From Bradyrhizobium genomosp. I (2014) (GTDB lineage: Bacteria; Pseudomonadota; Alphaproteobacteria; Rhizobiales; Xanthobacteraceae): a stretch of 64,000 nucleotides of DNA. The stretch is from the NCBI RefSeq assembly GCF_000261685.1, contig NZ_AJQE01000044.1, positions 1 through 64,000 of the forward strand. Reading direction: 5' to 3'. A program made the translations under genes and the position numbers. Within the stretch, counting starts at the first letter, position 1. Every line of letters begins with the position of its first letter. A model generated the notes under the pieces. It had not been told where the DNA came from and did no database searches. It was given only the letters and a program-made list of their open reading frames with translations. Of the stretch, positions 8,305 to 16,261 are shown one piece after another.

Positions 8305-8550
8305 ATGACCCGGTACTATTTCGATCTCGTCGACGATGACGGCCTGTTCCTTGACGAGGAAGGTCTGGAACTTGCTGACTTTCAGGCGGCGCAGGTCGAG
8401 GCGGCGAAGTCATTGGCCGACATGGCACGGGATGCGACGTATGGATCTGGCAGTTCTTCAAGGCGCCATATGGCAATTGCGGTACGGGACGACGCCGGTC
8501 CCGTGATGCATGTGGGGTTCGAATTTGGCGACGGAGGGCGGCAACAGTGA
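8305..8550 (+). CDS. DUF6894 family protein
   Basis: 81 residues beginning MTRYYFDLVDDDG and continuing LDEEGLELADFQAAQVEA, the pattern of the DUF6894 family, which is widespread in rhizobia and of unknown function. The C-terminal strand AIAVRDDAGPVMHVGFEF also fits. The ATG at 8305 gives the exact family N-terminus; the longer frame from 8182 does not. One of three members in the window (also 15051-15290 and 15766-16002). Confidence 0.85.
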   Translation: MTRYYFDLVDDDGLFLDEEGLELADFQAAQVEAAKSLADMARDATYGSGSSSRRHMAIAVRDDAGPVMHVGFEFGDGGRQQ

Positions 8551-8664
8551 CAGGGCCTATGGGTGCCGGCGTTGCTCCTCGATCCACCTTCGAGCATCCA
8601 TGAGGTGGCCCCTCGTCGCGCCGCAATAGCGGTCAAGCGTCCGCCTCACGCTTGACTGCGCCGC

Positions 8665-8799
8665 CTACCTCTTTTTTGCCGACCCGAAATCCGGCTGCCA
8701 GGCCACCTCTTTCCGGCTGGGCTGTGCTGCGATCACCTTGGCTTTTTCCTTCTTCGGCTTCTTGGCTTCGCGATTGCCGCGTTGCTGTCCCTTGGCCAT
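8665..8799 (-). CDS. internal start: small basic AKGQ-type protein
   Basis: A 44-residue, Lys-rich protein (AKGQQRGNREAKKPKKEK, ending QPDFGSAKKR) that can start at the ATG at 8799, in the same frame as the longer gene. AGGAG lies 9 bases before this ATG, so separate translation from the same messenger is likely. Function unknown; the basic composition suggests nucleic-acid or ribosome contact, which is only a guess. Confidence 0.5.
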   Translation of the reverse strand: MAKGQQRGNREAKKPKKEKAKVIAAQPSRKEVAWQPDFGSAKKR

Positions 8800-9012
8800 G
8801 ACGTCCATCTCCTGTTGGGATTCAAGTTCTTTCAGTTCGTCCGACTGCAGGATGCGCCCGCGAGGCGTGCAGACGCGGACATCCATGTAACCGTCGCGCA
8901 GCAGCTTTCGCGCGAGCCGCAGTGCAACGATCGCGCTGCCACGGCCGAGATTGGCGCTGCCATATTCGTTGGTCCCCATGACCAGGTAAGGCACGCGCGT
9001 TGCCTTAGCCAT
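8665..9012 (-). CDS. conserved small protein fused in frame to an AKGQ-type small protein
   Basis: One frame encodes two units. Residues 1-~68 (AKATRVPYLVMGTNEYG, IVALRLARKLLRDGYMDVRVC) form a compact domain of unknown function. Residues 72-115 form a Lys/Gln-rich basic tail beginning MAKGQQRGNREAKKPKKEK that is known in related genomes as a separate ~45-residue protein. The ATG at 9012 is used; an upstream one at 9030 is possible. See the nested start at 8799. Confidence 0.55.
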   Translation of the reverse strand: MAKATRVPYLVMGTNEYGSANLGRGSAIVALRLARKLLRDGYMDVRVCTPRGRILQSDELKELESQQEMDVMAKGQQRGNREAKKPKKEKAKVIAAQPSRKEVAWQPDFGSAKKR

Positions 9013-9358
9013 TGAGGATGGCCGCAGCACACACCAGAAGCAAAAGGAATAACGGAACGATCATCGGCGGGACCATCCATTCCGAGGCGCGAAAACGCGA
9101 CATCGAGCGCTCCTGCAACTCTGTCGGCGGGAGCGCACGTGACCCTCAGTCACCGGTCGATGCCGTTGAGAAGTGCGGTGATGCGACAACCCTACGCCTG
9201 CGAGGCGCCAATAGCGAGCGCTAAAACGCAGTTCGGGCAAGGCTGCACTGCGACGTCAGCGCGCGGCAATGGCGAATGTGCTGGCTATTGCTCAATGACG
9301 GGCGCATGGTCGTCGCTGTCGGTCGGTTGGGGCCCCTCTTGCAGAAAGGCAGGCGTGC
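9013..9358. other. no gene seen
   Basis: Several short frames cross this stretch but none has a ribosome site with a plausible product. A GGAAC at 9052 has no partner -10 box at the right distance. Confidence 0.4.
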
Positions 9359-9625
9359 ATGACCATCCGCTCACGGCGAGAGACCGTCACGTTCAGACAT
9401 CCGTTCCGAATCCGCGGCATCGAGCGGCTGCTGCCCGCCGGCGCCTACGAGATCATCACTGATGAAGAAACGATCGAGGGTCTCACCTTCTCGGCCTATC
9501 GCCGCATCGCGACGATGATTATGGTGCCGGCGGAAGGCGTTCGCGACTCAATGGAGATGCTCTCGATCGGCTCAGTCGATCTCGCCAATGCGCAGGCTGC
9601 GGATGCGAGCGCCGCGCATGACTGA
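9359..9625 (+). CDS. conserved hypothetical protein
   Basis: 88 residues: RETVTFRHPFRIRGIERLLPAGAYEIITDEE then LTFSAYRRIATMIMVP. The pattern of alternating strands and the PAGxYEIxTDEE motif recur in small rhizobial proteins of unknown role. AAAGGCAGG lies before the ATG. Its stop overlaps the next start by eight bases, so the two genes are translated together. Confidence 0.7.
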   Translation: MTIRSRRETVTFRHPFRIRGIERLLPAGAYEIITDEETIEGLTFSAYRRIATMIMVPAEGVRDSMEMLSIGSVDLANAQAADASAAHD

Positions 9626-9914
9626 CCATCCCGTAGATCTCGACAAGCATCGCGGCATGGCTGCGCAGAAGGCTACCGATCTGCGCCGCGCGCTGGTAGA
9701 CGTCGAGGCCCATGTGAGGGAATTGCGTGAGCGGGAGGCCGAACTTGAACACTGCATGATGACGGTGCCCGCCGCTTCCTGGCCGGAGGCTGCGGTCAAG
9801 GCGCGGCACCTGCTCAACCTCTATGCCGCGAGCCTGCCCGCCGAGGATACGAGGCACCGGGCGCTGGTCGCGTCGTTGCTCGACGACTTCGTCCGGCTCT
9901 CGGGCGAGGACTGA
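9618..9914 (+). CDS. conserved helical protein, unknown function
   Basis: 98 residues, almost fully helical and charged (HRGMAAQKATDLRRALVDVEAHVRE, then PAASWPEAAVKARHLLNLYAA and a C-terminal LLDDFVRLSGED). Probably a short coiled coil. The ATG at 9618 overlaps the previous stop; an upstream start in frame would lie fully inside that gene. Known in related genomes as a hypothetical protein next to similar neighbours. Confidence 0.7.
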   Translation: MTDHPVDLDKHRGMAAQKATDLRRALVDVEAHVRELREREAELEHCMMTVPAASWPEAAVKARHLLNLYAASLPAEDTRHRALVASLLDDFVRLSGED

Positions 9915-9975
9915 CGGCAGAGCAACTCTCCGCACACGCGATCATGCCAGCAACGGTCACTTAAAGGAGGAAGCC

Positions 9976-10254
9976 ATGACGCTCACGAGCGGTCGCTACA
10001 TCGGCCACGAATATGACCGGATGATCGTGCTGTTCTCGATGCAGGACGGCGGTAAGGAAATTCCCTGCGCGATCGCGACCACCGCGATGGACTATCTTGA
10101 GCGCGGCCCGCAGGTCCGCCCCGAGCAGCGCGAAGCCCAATTCGTCCGCCTACGCGACCGCATCGAGGCCCGCGCGGCCAGCAAGTATCGAGCGACGGAA
10201 CTTGAAGGAGATCCTCGGGGTATCGTGCTGCGCGGCATCGATTTCAGAACCTAA
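9976..10254 (+). CDS. DUF1488-like small protein
   Basis: 92 residues: IGHEYDRMIVLFSMQDGGKEIPCAIATTAMDYLERG fits the two-strand pattern of DUF1488-type proteins, with a charged helical C-terminus. A strong ribosome site (AAAGGAGGAA) precedes the ATG at 9976 and decides the start. Third gene of a probable operon with 9359 and 9618. The family assignment is tentative. Confidence 0.65.
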   Translation: MTLTSGRYIGHEYDRMIVLFSMQDGGKEIPCAIATTAMDYLERGPQVRPEQREAQFVRLRDRIEARAASKYRATELEGDPRGIVLRGIDFRT

Positions 10255-10268
10255 CAACTTGCCATGTC

Positions 10269-10418
10269 GTGATCTGGGAAACGCTTAGGCGAATTCTTCA
10301 CAAGTTGGCCCCGGCGCCCGATAACTCGCCCAGCAGAGACGGACAGGCCGATGCTCAAGACAACGTCAATGCGTTCTGGACGTCGCAAGGAACCCGTAGG
10401 CGACTGAAGGCCAGTTAA
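10269..10418 (+). CDS. possible 49-residue protein
   Basis: A GTG-started frame encoding IWETLRRILHKLAPAPDNS then RDGQADAQDNVNAFWTSQG and a basic end. The amphipathic start and polar remainder look protein-like, and it ends four bases into the convergent gene at 10415-10618. No strong ribosome site; offered with caution. Confidence 0.3.
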   Translation: MIWETLRRILHKLAPAPDNSPSRDGQADAQDNVNAFWTSQGTRRRLKAS

Positions 10419-10618
10419 CGATCAATAGTTTTTCTTGAACGATCGACGCGGACGGCCCTGAACTCCGATGGTCCCTCGATCAAACGCTGCCTTCGCATCG
10501 CTTGATCATCGCCCTTCGCAGAATTGTCCGCCCTCTCGTCTATAACTTTGCCAGCCAGGTGAGCGGCACGCGCGCGTTGGGTCAGAATGCGATGATCACT
10601 CGTGCCCGTCTTCGTCAT
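10415..10618 (-). CDS. small basic protein, paralogue of 19596-19805
   Basis: 67 residues: RARAAHLAGKVIDERADNSAKGDDQAMRRQRLIEGPSEFRAVRVDRSRK. The same plan (LAG-x3-DDRADSSAS, MRKQRLLDGPAEFREVRVDRS) occurs in the plus-strand gene at 19596, so the two form a small paralogous family. No known function; the Arg-rich C-terminus may bind nucleic acid. The ATG at 10618 is chosen because the conserved part starts near it. Confidence 0.6.
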   Translation of the reverse strand: MTKTGTSDHRILTQRARAAHLAGKVIDERADNSAKGDDQAMRRQRLIEGPSEFRAVRVDRSRKTIDR

Positions 10619-10749
10619 CTCGATCCCCTGGATTACAGACCGCGACTGAAATCTGGCAGCTACGCACCCCCGCTTTTGCTGCGTCGAACTCGGCGCAACC
10701 ACCATGGCAATTAATCTATGGCAATAACGTTCCTCTACGCGCATTCCCG

Positions 10750-11028
10750 TTACGCGCGCTCCTTGCCGGCGATCTGCGGCAAGGGAGGCTTGCGCTCGGG
10801 AAGCTTCTTTTTCGGGGGCGCCGGCAGCAAACCTTCCCTGATGGCCTGCTTCCGAGCGAGCTTACGGGCCCGGCGAATAGCCTCGGATTTTTCGCGCGTC
10901 TTTCTTTCGGAAGGCTTTTCGTATGAGCGCCGCTGCTTCATTTCGCGAAAGACACCCTCGCGTTGCATCTTCTTCTTCAGAACACGAAGGGCCTGGTCGA
11001 CATTGTTGTCGCGAACAAGTACCTGCAA
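10750..11028 (-). CDS. rpsU: 30S ribosomal protein S21
   Basis: Ribosomal protein S21, which binds the 30S platform and helps messenger engagement. The canonical start [24 protein letters not shown] is followed by [20 protein letters not shown] and an Arg/Lys-rich tail extended to 92 residues with a Pro/Lys-rich end, as in other rhizobia. The longest frame begins far upstream, but homology starts at a TTG at 11028 preceded by GCGAGGA, so this TTG is the likely start. Rhizobial genomes often carry more than one S21 copy. Confidence 0.88.
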   Translation of the reverse strand: MQVLVRDNNVDQALRVLKKKMQREGVFREMKQRRSYEKPSERKTREKSEAIRRARKLARKQAIREGLLPAPPKKKLPERKPPLPQIAGKERA

Positions 11029-11320
11029 TTGACATTCCTCGCTGGGCTGCGAATGCGCAAGTCCTGCATGCAGCCAATTGCGCAGGAGTCTCGTGGCGAT
11101 TGCGATGATGGGAGTGACGGCGTCTTCTTCCGCCGGCCTCGAACAAGCCGGTCTATGCGTCACGGCAATCAAGTTCGGTAGAGCAACGTGACCACTGTCA
11201 GCCGCGCTGTCAATGGATAGAGCCGTTCCCACACGTCGTTTGGAGCCCTCGATCGTAAAGGAACGTTCGCCCACACGCGCTCGTGTAGCGGCGCTCTCGG
11301 AAACAATTTTGAGTGTTGCC

Positions 11321-11348
11321 TTGCAAAAAGCCGAAAATGATATATATT
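11321..11348 (+). promoter_or_regulatory. sigma-70-type promoter of the cold-shock gene
   Basis: TTGCAA (11321-11326), 16-base spacer, TATATT (11343-11348) in an unusually AT-rich patch. It would give a leader of about 110 bases before the csp ATG, as is common for cold-shock genes whose messengers fold differently in the cold. Confidence 0.5.
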
Positions 11349-11464
11349 AAAGAAATTCGATTAGCCGCTGTGCCTTGTTGAGGGCTCCTTTTCCAAAGAC
11401 ATCGACGAAGTTGAAGTAATCGCGTGCTCGTCACGCGATGCGCCGCGCGCTTTGGAGAATGAAA

Positions 11465-11674
11465 ATGACGACAGGTACTGTTAAGTGGTTCAACGGCCAA
11501 AAAGGCTTTGGATTTATCGAGCCGACCGACGGCAGCAATGATGTGTTCGTTCACATCAGCGCGGTCGAACGGGCTGGCCTTGCGGGTCTCGCCGAGGGCC
11601 AAAAGGTTAACTTTGAGGCCAAGACCGACAAGATGCGCGGCAAAGTGAGCGCCGAAAACCTCTCGCTGGCTTGA
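11465..11674 (+). CDS. cspA: cold-shock protein
   Basis: 69-residue single-domain cold-shock protein, an RNA chaperone. Starts [18 protein letters not shown] (RNP1 KGFGFI), with RNP2 as [13 protein letters not shown] and the end [10 protein letters not shown]. The ATG at 11465 gives the family N-terminus exactly. Long AT-rich leader upstream and a strong terminator downstream make it a single-gene unit. Confidence 0.95.
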   Translation: MTTGTVKWFNGQKGFGFIEPTDGSNDVFVHISAVERAGLAGLAEGQKVNFEAKTDKMRGKVSAENLSLA

Positions 11675-11716
11675 TTTGTCGATGCCGCTTAACGGATGTA
11701 CTGAAACGGCAGGCTG

Positions 11717-11753
11717 CCCGCTCGATCTTCGGATGGAGCGGGTTTTGTTTTTC
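11717..11753 (+). terminator. rho-independent terminator of the cold-shock gene
   Basis: Stem CCCGCTC (11717-11723) with GAGCGGG (11736-11742), followed by TTTTGTTTTT. Confidence 0.85.
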
Positions 11754-11763
11754 ATAATGCGGG

Positions 11764-12012
11764 TTGAGGATGATCGCCAGGAAATCGGCAGAGCCGTCGC
11801 CCGAAGGCATCGCGCGCTCGAACCGCAAGCGATTGGCTGCTGAAGACGGCGCGCGGGCATTGGCTGACGCGGAACGGCAGGCCATCGAGGTGCGAAAGAA
11901 CATGGCGCGCCTCCGCGAGCTGCGTGAGGCCAAGGAAGTTGCCGACATCGCGTTTCGGGCATCGCTGCCTGCGCCCGCACCGACGAAGCGCAAAAACAGG
12001 TCGGCGCGATAG
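11764..12012 (+). CDS. small basic helical protein, unknown function
   Basis: About 80 residues, helical and Ala/Arg/Lys-rich: EGIARSNRKRLAAEDGARALADAERQ, VRKNMARLRELREAKEVAD, ending PTKRKNRSAR. This type of short coiled-coil protein is common in Bradyrhizobium. The frame starts at TTG 11764 with an ATG two codons on. No known function. Confidence 0.55.
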   Translation: MRMIARKSAEPSPEGIARSNRKRLAAEDGARALADAERQAIEVRKNMARLRELREAKEVADIAFRASLPAPAPTKRKNRSAR

Positions 12013-12067
12013 TCGAACTCGCGATCGCACGGCATCATCGTGAAACCGAATTGCACGGGCTGGGTGG

Positions 12068-12283
12068 ATGCCTAGAGTCAAAGCAGACGGCGGGGGAACG
12101 ATCACTTTCATGCTTGCGCTTGGCGCAGCACGGCAGATGTGCAGGCTTACAACGACGTTTCAGACCGACAAGCAGGCCTTCAGTTATCTTCACAAATATC
12201 GAAAAGAATTCGAGCATATAGCCCGTGCGCGGCTCGCCTCCGGCGAGCTCGAAAACGGAATCGTCGTGCTCTCGATGCTCTAA
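12068..12283 (+). CDS. conserved small protein, unknown function
   Basis: 71 residues; the C-terminal half FQTDKQAFSYLHKYRKEFEHIARARLASGELENGIVVLSML is well formed and looks conserved. An internal ATG at 12140 (MCRLTTTFQTD) may be the true start. No membrane segment or known domain. Confidence 0.5.
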   Translation: MPRVKADGGGTITFMLALGAARQMCRLTTTFQTDKQAFSYLHKYRKEFEHIARARLASGELENGIVVLSML

Positions 12284-12297
12284 ATCGAGAGCGACGA

Positions 12298-12483
12298 TTA
12301 TGCCCGGGAGTCTTTCGGCTTGGCTTCACGCGCCAATCGGGCCGCCTTCAGACGCTCGTGATTATCGTGCAGGGATTGCTGATCTTTCGCGTAATCGGTC
12401 ATTGGTTTTTCTGTTCGCACCAATTTGAACGCGTTGTTCGCCTCCCGCAGATGCCGGGCAGCCTTCGCTTCGTTTTTCATCAT
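12298..12483 (-). CDS. small charged protein, unknown function
   Basis: 61 residues, helical and highly charged: KNEAKAARHLREANNAF, LVRTEKPMTDYAKDQQSLHDN, HERLKAARLAREAKPK. Two ATGs in tandem at 12483/12480; GGAG lies 8 bases before. A long upstream extension in frame has no family character. An EcfG-type promoter lies ~170 bases upstream. Known in related genomes as a hypothetical protein. Confidence 0.65.
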   Translation of the reverse strand: MMKNEAKAARHLREANNAFKLVRTEKPMTDYAKDQQSLHDNHERLKAARLAREAKPKDSRA

Positions 12484-12652
12484 TTTGATCTCCAGGAATT
12501 GGATCAGCGCCGGTCTGGGGCTCGGATATTCGCCATGACAGCCCAAGCGATATTTGCCAGGAGCAGCGTGAACGCTCCGCTTTGCGCCAGATCTTCCGCG
12601 AGGTCTCAGCGCGTTGTCGAACAACGGCAAGCGGACGCTGCCTATAGTTATC

Positions 12653-12677
12653 AACGCTTTCGCGGGACGCATGTTCC
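12653..12677 (-). promoter_or_regulatory. EcfG-type promoter, upstream of the 61-residue gene
   Basis: Minus strand GGAAC (12673-12677), 16 bases, CGTT (12653-12656). The leader to the ATG at 12483 would be about 160 bases, longer than for the other sites in the window. Confidence 0.5.
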
Positions 12678-12784
12678 GAGGGGCGAGCCGAAGCCCACGC
12701 CGCCGCTCGTCTGCCAGACGTTCAGCTAAAATCGCAACCAGTGTGGCGCCGCTCACGAGCTAAGCGCTTCCACCAGAACTCAGG

Positions 12785-13792
12785 TTAGCACATCATCGGC
12801 GCTGTGTGCGCGTTTCCTTGCCGATTCCTGAAGGCGGTAATCGCCATATGCACCAAGTGCAGTTTGCCCTCGACTGCGGGTGAAATGTCGAACGGGTACG
12901 CGTCGGCAAGACCAAGTGAGCGGTTGAGGCGGTTGATCGTTAGAGCGAGCGGGGTCCACAACTCAAGGAGCGCACTGAAATCGCTTTCCAGATATGGGTC
13001 ATTCAGCGTGTGCTTTCCGCGCGCGTCCAACGACAACGGAAGTCCTGCCAGGGAATCCAGGGTCGAGACGATGTGCAGGAAGTGAGCGAAAGTCTCTGCC
13101 CAATCCTCCCAGGGATGAGACGTCGCATACATGCTAATGTGACTCGCCGGATCGCAAGACCAATCCTGACGGGCATAATAATAGGCAAGCGCTGCCTGGT
13201 AGTTCTCTGTCTCGTCGCCAAACACCAGCCGAAACGGCGCTCGAAAACCCGCTTCGTGGATCAGGGCATTCCAGTAAAAGTGCCCTATCTCGTGTCGAAA
13301 GTGACCAAGCAGGGTGCGATAGGGTTCGCGAAAGGAAACACGCCTGATCTCGCGTTGTACGTCATCGGCCTCCGCAAGGTTGAGCGTTATCAGGCCGGAT
13401 TCGTGACCGGTCAGGACCGGCCCATGCTCGTCCGAGAGAATCTCGAATGCCAGGCGAAATCCACCCGCGAACGCGATCGGCACGCGAAGCCGTCTCAGGT
13501 CGTAGATCAGCCTGCGCTTGGCTTCCTCCACGCGCTTCCAAAGGGCTACGTTACGGGGATTCTGTGTGGCGGGAATGACATGGGTCAGGGAGCAGGACAT
13601 GCAGTAGGAAGTCGTGGAACCCGCGCACCAGTTGCAACCGATGATATTCCGATTGACGCATTCAAGGGCACTTTCCGCACCGATCATCGCCATATTCTCG
13701 GGATCGAAGATCAACGGCTGCATGCAGCCGTTGCATTTGGAGAGCTCGAAGGCCGATAGTTGCCCGCAATGAGGACATTTGAAATCTCTCAT
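12785..13792 (-). CDS. putative zinc-binding metallopeptidase (Peptidase_Mx type)
   Basis: 335-residue protein of the family called putative zinc-binding metallopeptidase. The N-terminus is a zinc ribbon (FKCPHCG, SKCNGCMQPL) followed by another Cys pair (GCNWCAGS, SYCMSCSL). The middle holds the HExxH zinc site as FRHEIGHFYWN, with the downstream acidic WEDWAETFAHFLH that probably supplies the third ligand. Cytosolic by sequence. It overlaps the preceding 56-residue gene by four bases (operon). In other genomes this family often sits near transglutaminase-like genes, as here. Substrate unknown. Confidence 0.85.
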   Translation of the reverse strand: MRDFKCPHCGQLSAFELSKCNGCMQPLIFDPENMAMIGAESALECVNRNIIGCNWCAGSTTSYCMSCSLTHVIPATQNPRNVALWKRVEEAKRRLIYDLRRLRVPIAFAGGFRLAFEILSDEHGPVLTGHESGLITLNLAEADDVQREIRRVSFREPYRTLLGHFRHEIGHFYWNALIHEAGFRAPFRLVFGDETENYQAALAYYYARQDWSCDPASHISMYATSHPWEDWAETFAHFLHIVSTLDSLAGLPLSLDARGKHTLNDPYLESDFSALLELWTPLALTINRLNRSLGLADAYPFDISPAVEGKLHLVHMAITAFRNRQGNAHTAPMMC

Positions 13793-13959
13793 GATGGCGC
13801 ACGACCATTGAGGGTGTCGATCAACGCACGTTGCTTCTTCAACGCGCGCTTCCTCAGAATATCAGCATCAACCTCGCTCACGGTTCGACGCGCGCCATGG
13901 TAAGAGGCCTTCTCAGATACAGGCCGCACCCCCCAGTCTGGCGTGGGTTGAATGGACAT
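13789..13959 (-). CDS. small protein translationally coupled to the metallopeptidase
   Basis: 56 residues: SIQPTPDWGVRPVSEKASYHGARR then a helical, basic end (DILRKRALKKQRALIDTLNG). Its stop overlaps the metallopeptidase ATG by four bases. GGAG stands nine bases before the ATG at 13959; longer in-frame starts lack such a site. Function unknown; it may be a partner of the peptidase. Confidence 0.6.
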   Translation of the reverse strand: MSIQPTPDWGVRPVSEKASYHGARRTVSEVDADILRKRALKKQRALIDTLNGRAPS

Positions 13960-14180
13960 GGGCGTGACTCCGGATCGCATTTTCATCTTCAACAAAGCCT
14001 TCAGTTTGAAACGGGTTCCGGTCAGGCGCTGGGCGGATGTTCTCCACTCAATCGAGCATACGGCTGGCGGTCGGGACAGCGATGACATACTGTTCACACC
14101 CGAGCGCTCGCAGCCTTCATCGGCGACGATGCCCAAATGGGGTTCGTAACGATCGCAATCATCTCTTTGGAGCTACTTCC

Positions 14181-14990
14181 ATGAAGATCCGCGTCGGCTT
14201 CGAGATGATCTACGACTTTCCGCAACCGACCCCTCTTATCGCAGTTGTCGGCACTCACTTCACACGGGCATCCGACATTGTCCTGCCCGATCATCTTGTC
14301 AGCGAGCCGTCGGTGCCGATCACGCCCTACCGCGACGGTTTCGGGAATTGGTGCAGTCGTCTTGTCGCGCCAGCCGGCCGCATGCGCCTCTCAGCGGACG
14401 GCACAGTCCGAGACAGCGGTCTACCCGACGTGATCGTACCATCGGCCCAACAGCACGCAGTGGAAGATCTTCCGTCGGACACCATCGTATATTTGCTCGG
14501 CAGTCGGTATGTCGAGACTGACCGACTTACCGACGTGGCGTGGAAGTTGTTCGAGAAGACCGCGCCCGGTTGGGCACGGGTCAAGGCGATCTGCGACTTC
14601 GTGCATAACCACATCGCTTTCGGCTACGAGCACGCCCGCCCGACCAAGACCGCCTGGGAAGTGTTCAACGAAGGCAAAGGCGTTTGCCGGGACTATGCAC
14701 ATCTGGCTATTGCGTTCTGCCGCTGTATGAACATTCCTGCGCGCTACTGCACCGGCTATCTCGGTGACATCGGCATGGCGCCTCCATATGCCGCCGGCGA
14801 TTTCGCGGGCTGGTGCGAAGCCTATATCGGTGGTCGCTGGTACACGTTCGATCCACGTAACAACATTCCGCGGATTGGTCGCGTCCTGATCGCGCAGGGC
14901 CGCGATGCCGCCGACGTTCCGATCACCCAGACATTCGGACCCAACACGTTGCTAAGTTTCAAGGTTTGGGCCGACGAACTCACCGGCTGA
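14181..14990 (+). CDS. transglutaminase-like cysteine peptidase family protein
   Basis: 269 residues, cytosolic. The N-terminal strand domain (IRVGFEMIYDFPQPTPLI) and the transglutaminase core are typical of the bacterial family: Cys in EGKGVCRDYAHLAIAFCR and the Asp strand RWYTFDPRNN. Where most relatives have a His shortly before WxEAY, this protein reads DFAGWCEAY, so the catalytic His seems to be replaced. GGAG precedes the ATG at 14181. Divergently placed from the metallopeptidase pair. Likely acts on protein amide bonds if active. Confidence 0.8.
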   Translation: MKIRVGFEMIYDFPQPTPLIAVVGTHFTRASDIVLPDHLVSEPSVPITPYRDGFGNWCSRLVAPAGRMRLSADGTVRDSGLPDVIVPSAQQHAVEDLPSDTIVYLLGSRYVETDRLTDVAWKLFEKTAPGWARVKAICDFVHNHIAFGYEHARPTKTAWEVFNEGKGVCRDYAHLAIAFCRCMNIPARYCTGYLGDIGMAPPYAAGDFAGWCEAYIGGRWYTFDPRNNIPRIGRVLIAQGRDAADVPITQTFGPNTLLSFKVWADELTG

Positions 14991-15050
14991 TCGCAAAAGG
15001 GCTGCAATGCGACGGTCCATATCGAATCCCCGGAACCGCGAAAGACAGAA

Positions 15051-15290
15051 CTATTGCCCGGCCTTATTCGCTTCGAAGGTCAACGCGGCTTGAAATACGT
15101 GCCCGGCTTCCGTTCGAACCTCGATAGCAACGTCCGGCCGGTTATCCTCACCGGCCAAATCGCGGGCCAGTCCCGACAATGTGTGAGCCGCCTCCATCTC
15201 AGCCTCACGTTGCGTTGAAAACTCTATTCCGTCTTCGTCCGGGTACAGTTCCCGATCGTCTCTGATATCGAAGAAATATCGGATCATCAT
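15051..15290 (-). CDS. DUF6894 family protein (second copy)
   Basis: 79 residues starting MIRYFFDIRDDRELYPDEDGIEF, with a helix (REAEMEAAHTLSGLARDLA) and the end strand VAIEVRTEAGHVFQAALTF. Family function unknown. It lies downstream of a 65-residue gene; the same two-gene order is repeated just upstream (16262/15766). Two ATGs in tandem make the start uncertain by one codon. Confidence 0.85.
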   Translation of the reverse strand: MMIRYFFDIRDDRELYPDEDGIEFSTQREAEMEAAHTLSGLARDLAGEDNRPDVAIEVRTEAGHVFQAALTFEANKAGQ

Positions 15291-15354
15291 GAGCGCCTGT
15301 TGGAAAGATGTCTGCGCCAGCGCGAGAGGTCCGCAAGCCGATCCAGGATTCGAA

Positions 15355-15552
15355 TTACATTGGCGGCTGAAGTCCCGGAGAACTGAGCCACCTGTTCACC
15401 TCCAGGGCAACATCGATCTGCCGGGCCTTCTGAAGTAGTTCGGCGCGCCGGACGCAAACAGGCATCTCTTGAGCCTGCTGGCGCAAATTGATCGCCTCTT
15501 GAGTGAGACGGTATTCGAATGTCGAAGATTGAGACTCGCTACGAACCTGCAC
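15355..15552 (-). CDS. small helical protein (ELLQKARQIDVALEVNRW type)
   Basis: 65 residues from a GTG at 15552 with AGGGAGA in front. Core: EYRLTQEAINLRQQAQEMPV, RRAELLQKARQIDVALEVNRWLSSPGLQPPM. It aligns end to end with 16262-16462 (ALIKKAHQADVACHLDEWAHSPELQLPV). The longer frame from 15714 is not supported. Function unknown; gene order with a DUF6894 gene is conserved in both copies. Confidence 0.7.
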   Translation of the reverse strand: MQVRSESQSSTFEYRLTQEAINLRQQAQEMPVCVRRAELLQKARQIDVALEVNRWLSSPGLQPPM

Positions 15553-15765
15553 GGCTTTCTCCCTTGAATGGGCGGGAGCGCGACAGGCGTTCTCATCACC
15601 GATGGTTGCCTCGGGTGGGGCGGTGACGACCTTGATATATGTGCTCGAAGGCGCTCCGACCAGACATGATTGAAGAAATGTTTTTGGACAGCTCACGCTA
15701 GTCGAGTGCTCCAACTGGAGCCGGAGACCCAGTCGAGATGGAGGCGTCTGTTCTCACGGGCAGCC

Positions 15766-16002
15766 TCAATGTTTCGTGCTCTCGCTTCGATAGACGATCG
15801 ACACGCAGAAAAGCCGTTCAGTCATCGAGCGCACTTCAACCGCCAAATCTGGACGACTGCCTTTGAACACGGACTCTCTGGCGATCCCCGTCAGCGTTTG
15901 CATCGCTTCAACTTCAGCAGCCTTCTGATTGGGCAGTCGTAGTCCTTCCTCGTCGGCGAAAAACTCGCGGCCACTCTGGATGTCAAAGAAATAGCGTTCC
16001 AT
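15766..16002 (-). CDS. DUF6894 family protein (third copy)
   Basis: 78 residues starting MERYFFDIQSGREFFADEEGL, then a helix with AAEVEAMQTLTGIAR and the strand LAVEVRSMTERLFCVSIVY. GGAG is placed 8 bases before the ATG at 16002. Closest in plan to the copy at 15051-15290. Function unknown. Confidence 0.85.
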   Translation of the reverse strand: MERYFFDIQSGREFFADEEGLRLPNQKAAEVEAMQTLTGIARESVFKGSRPDLAVEVRSMTERLFCVSIVYRSESTKH

Positions 16003-16261
16003 AAGAGCACTCCACTTCCGTGCAGGCGGGAGCGCTCTCGGTCTCTCAGTCACCGACGCCTACGGGACAAGCCTCGGCCGGTGATCGGAAGACAATACGC
16101 CAGCTCTAACATGGTTGCCAGAGATTCCGGGGCCAGCCGGGTCTAAGCAGCGGCAACTTGGACAGGCTGCCTCCGTAAGCGCCTCAGAATCGAATTCGAG
16201 CCATCGGGCATCGACCACGATCACCTGACTTGGTCAATGGATCGTTCCGACGACAAGACTA

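Noticed and set aside
9052-9080. GGAAC at 9052 as a stress promoter
   Set aside because: No (C/G/T)GTT at 15-17 bases; nothing supports transcription from it.
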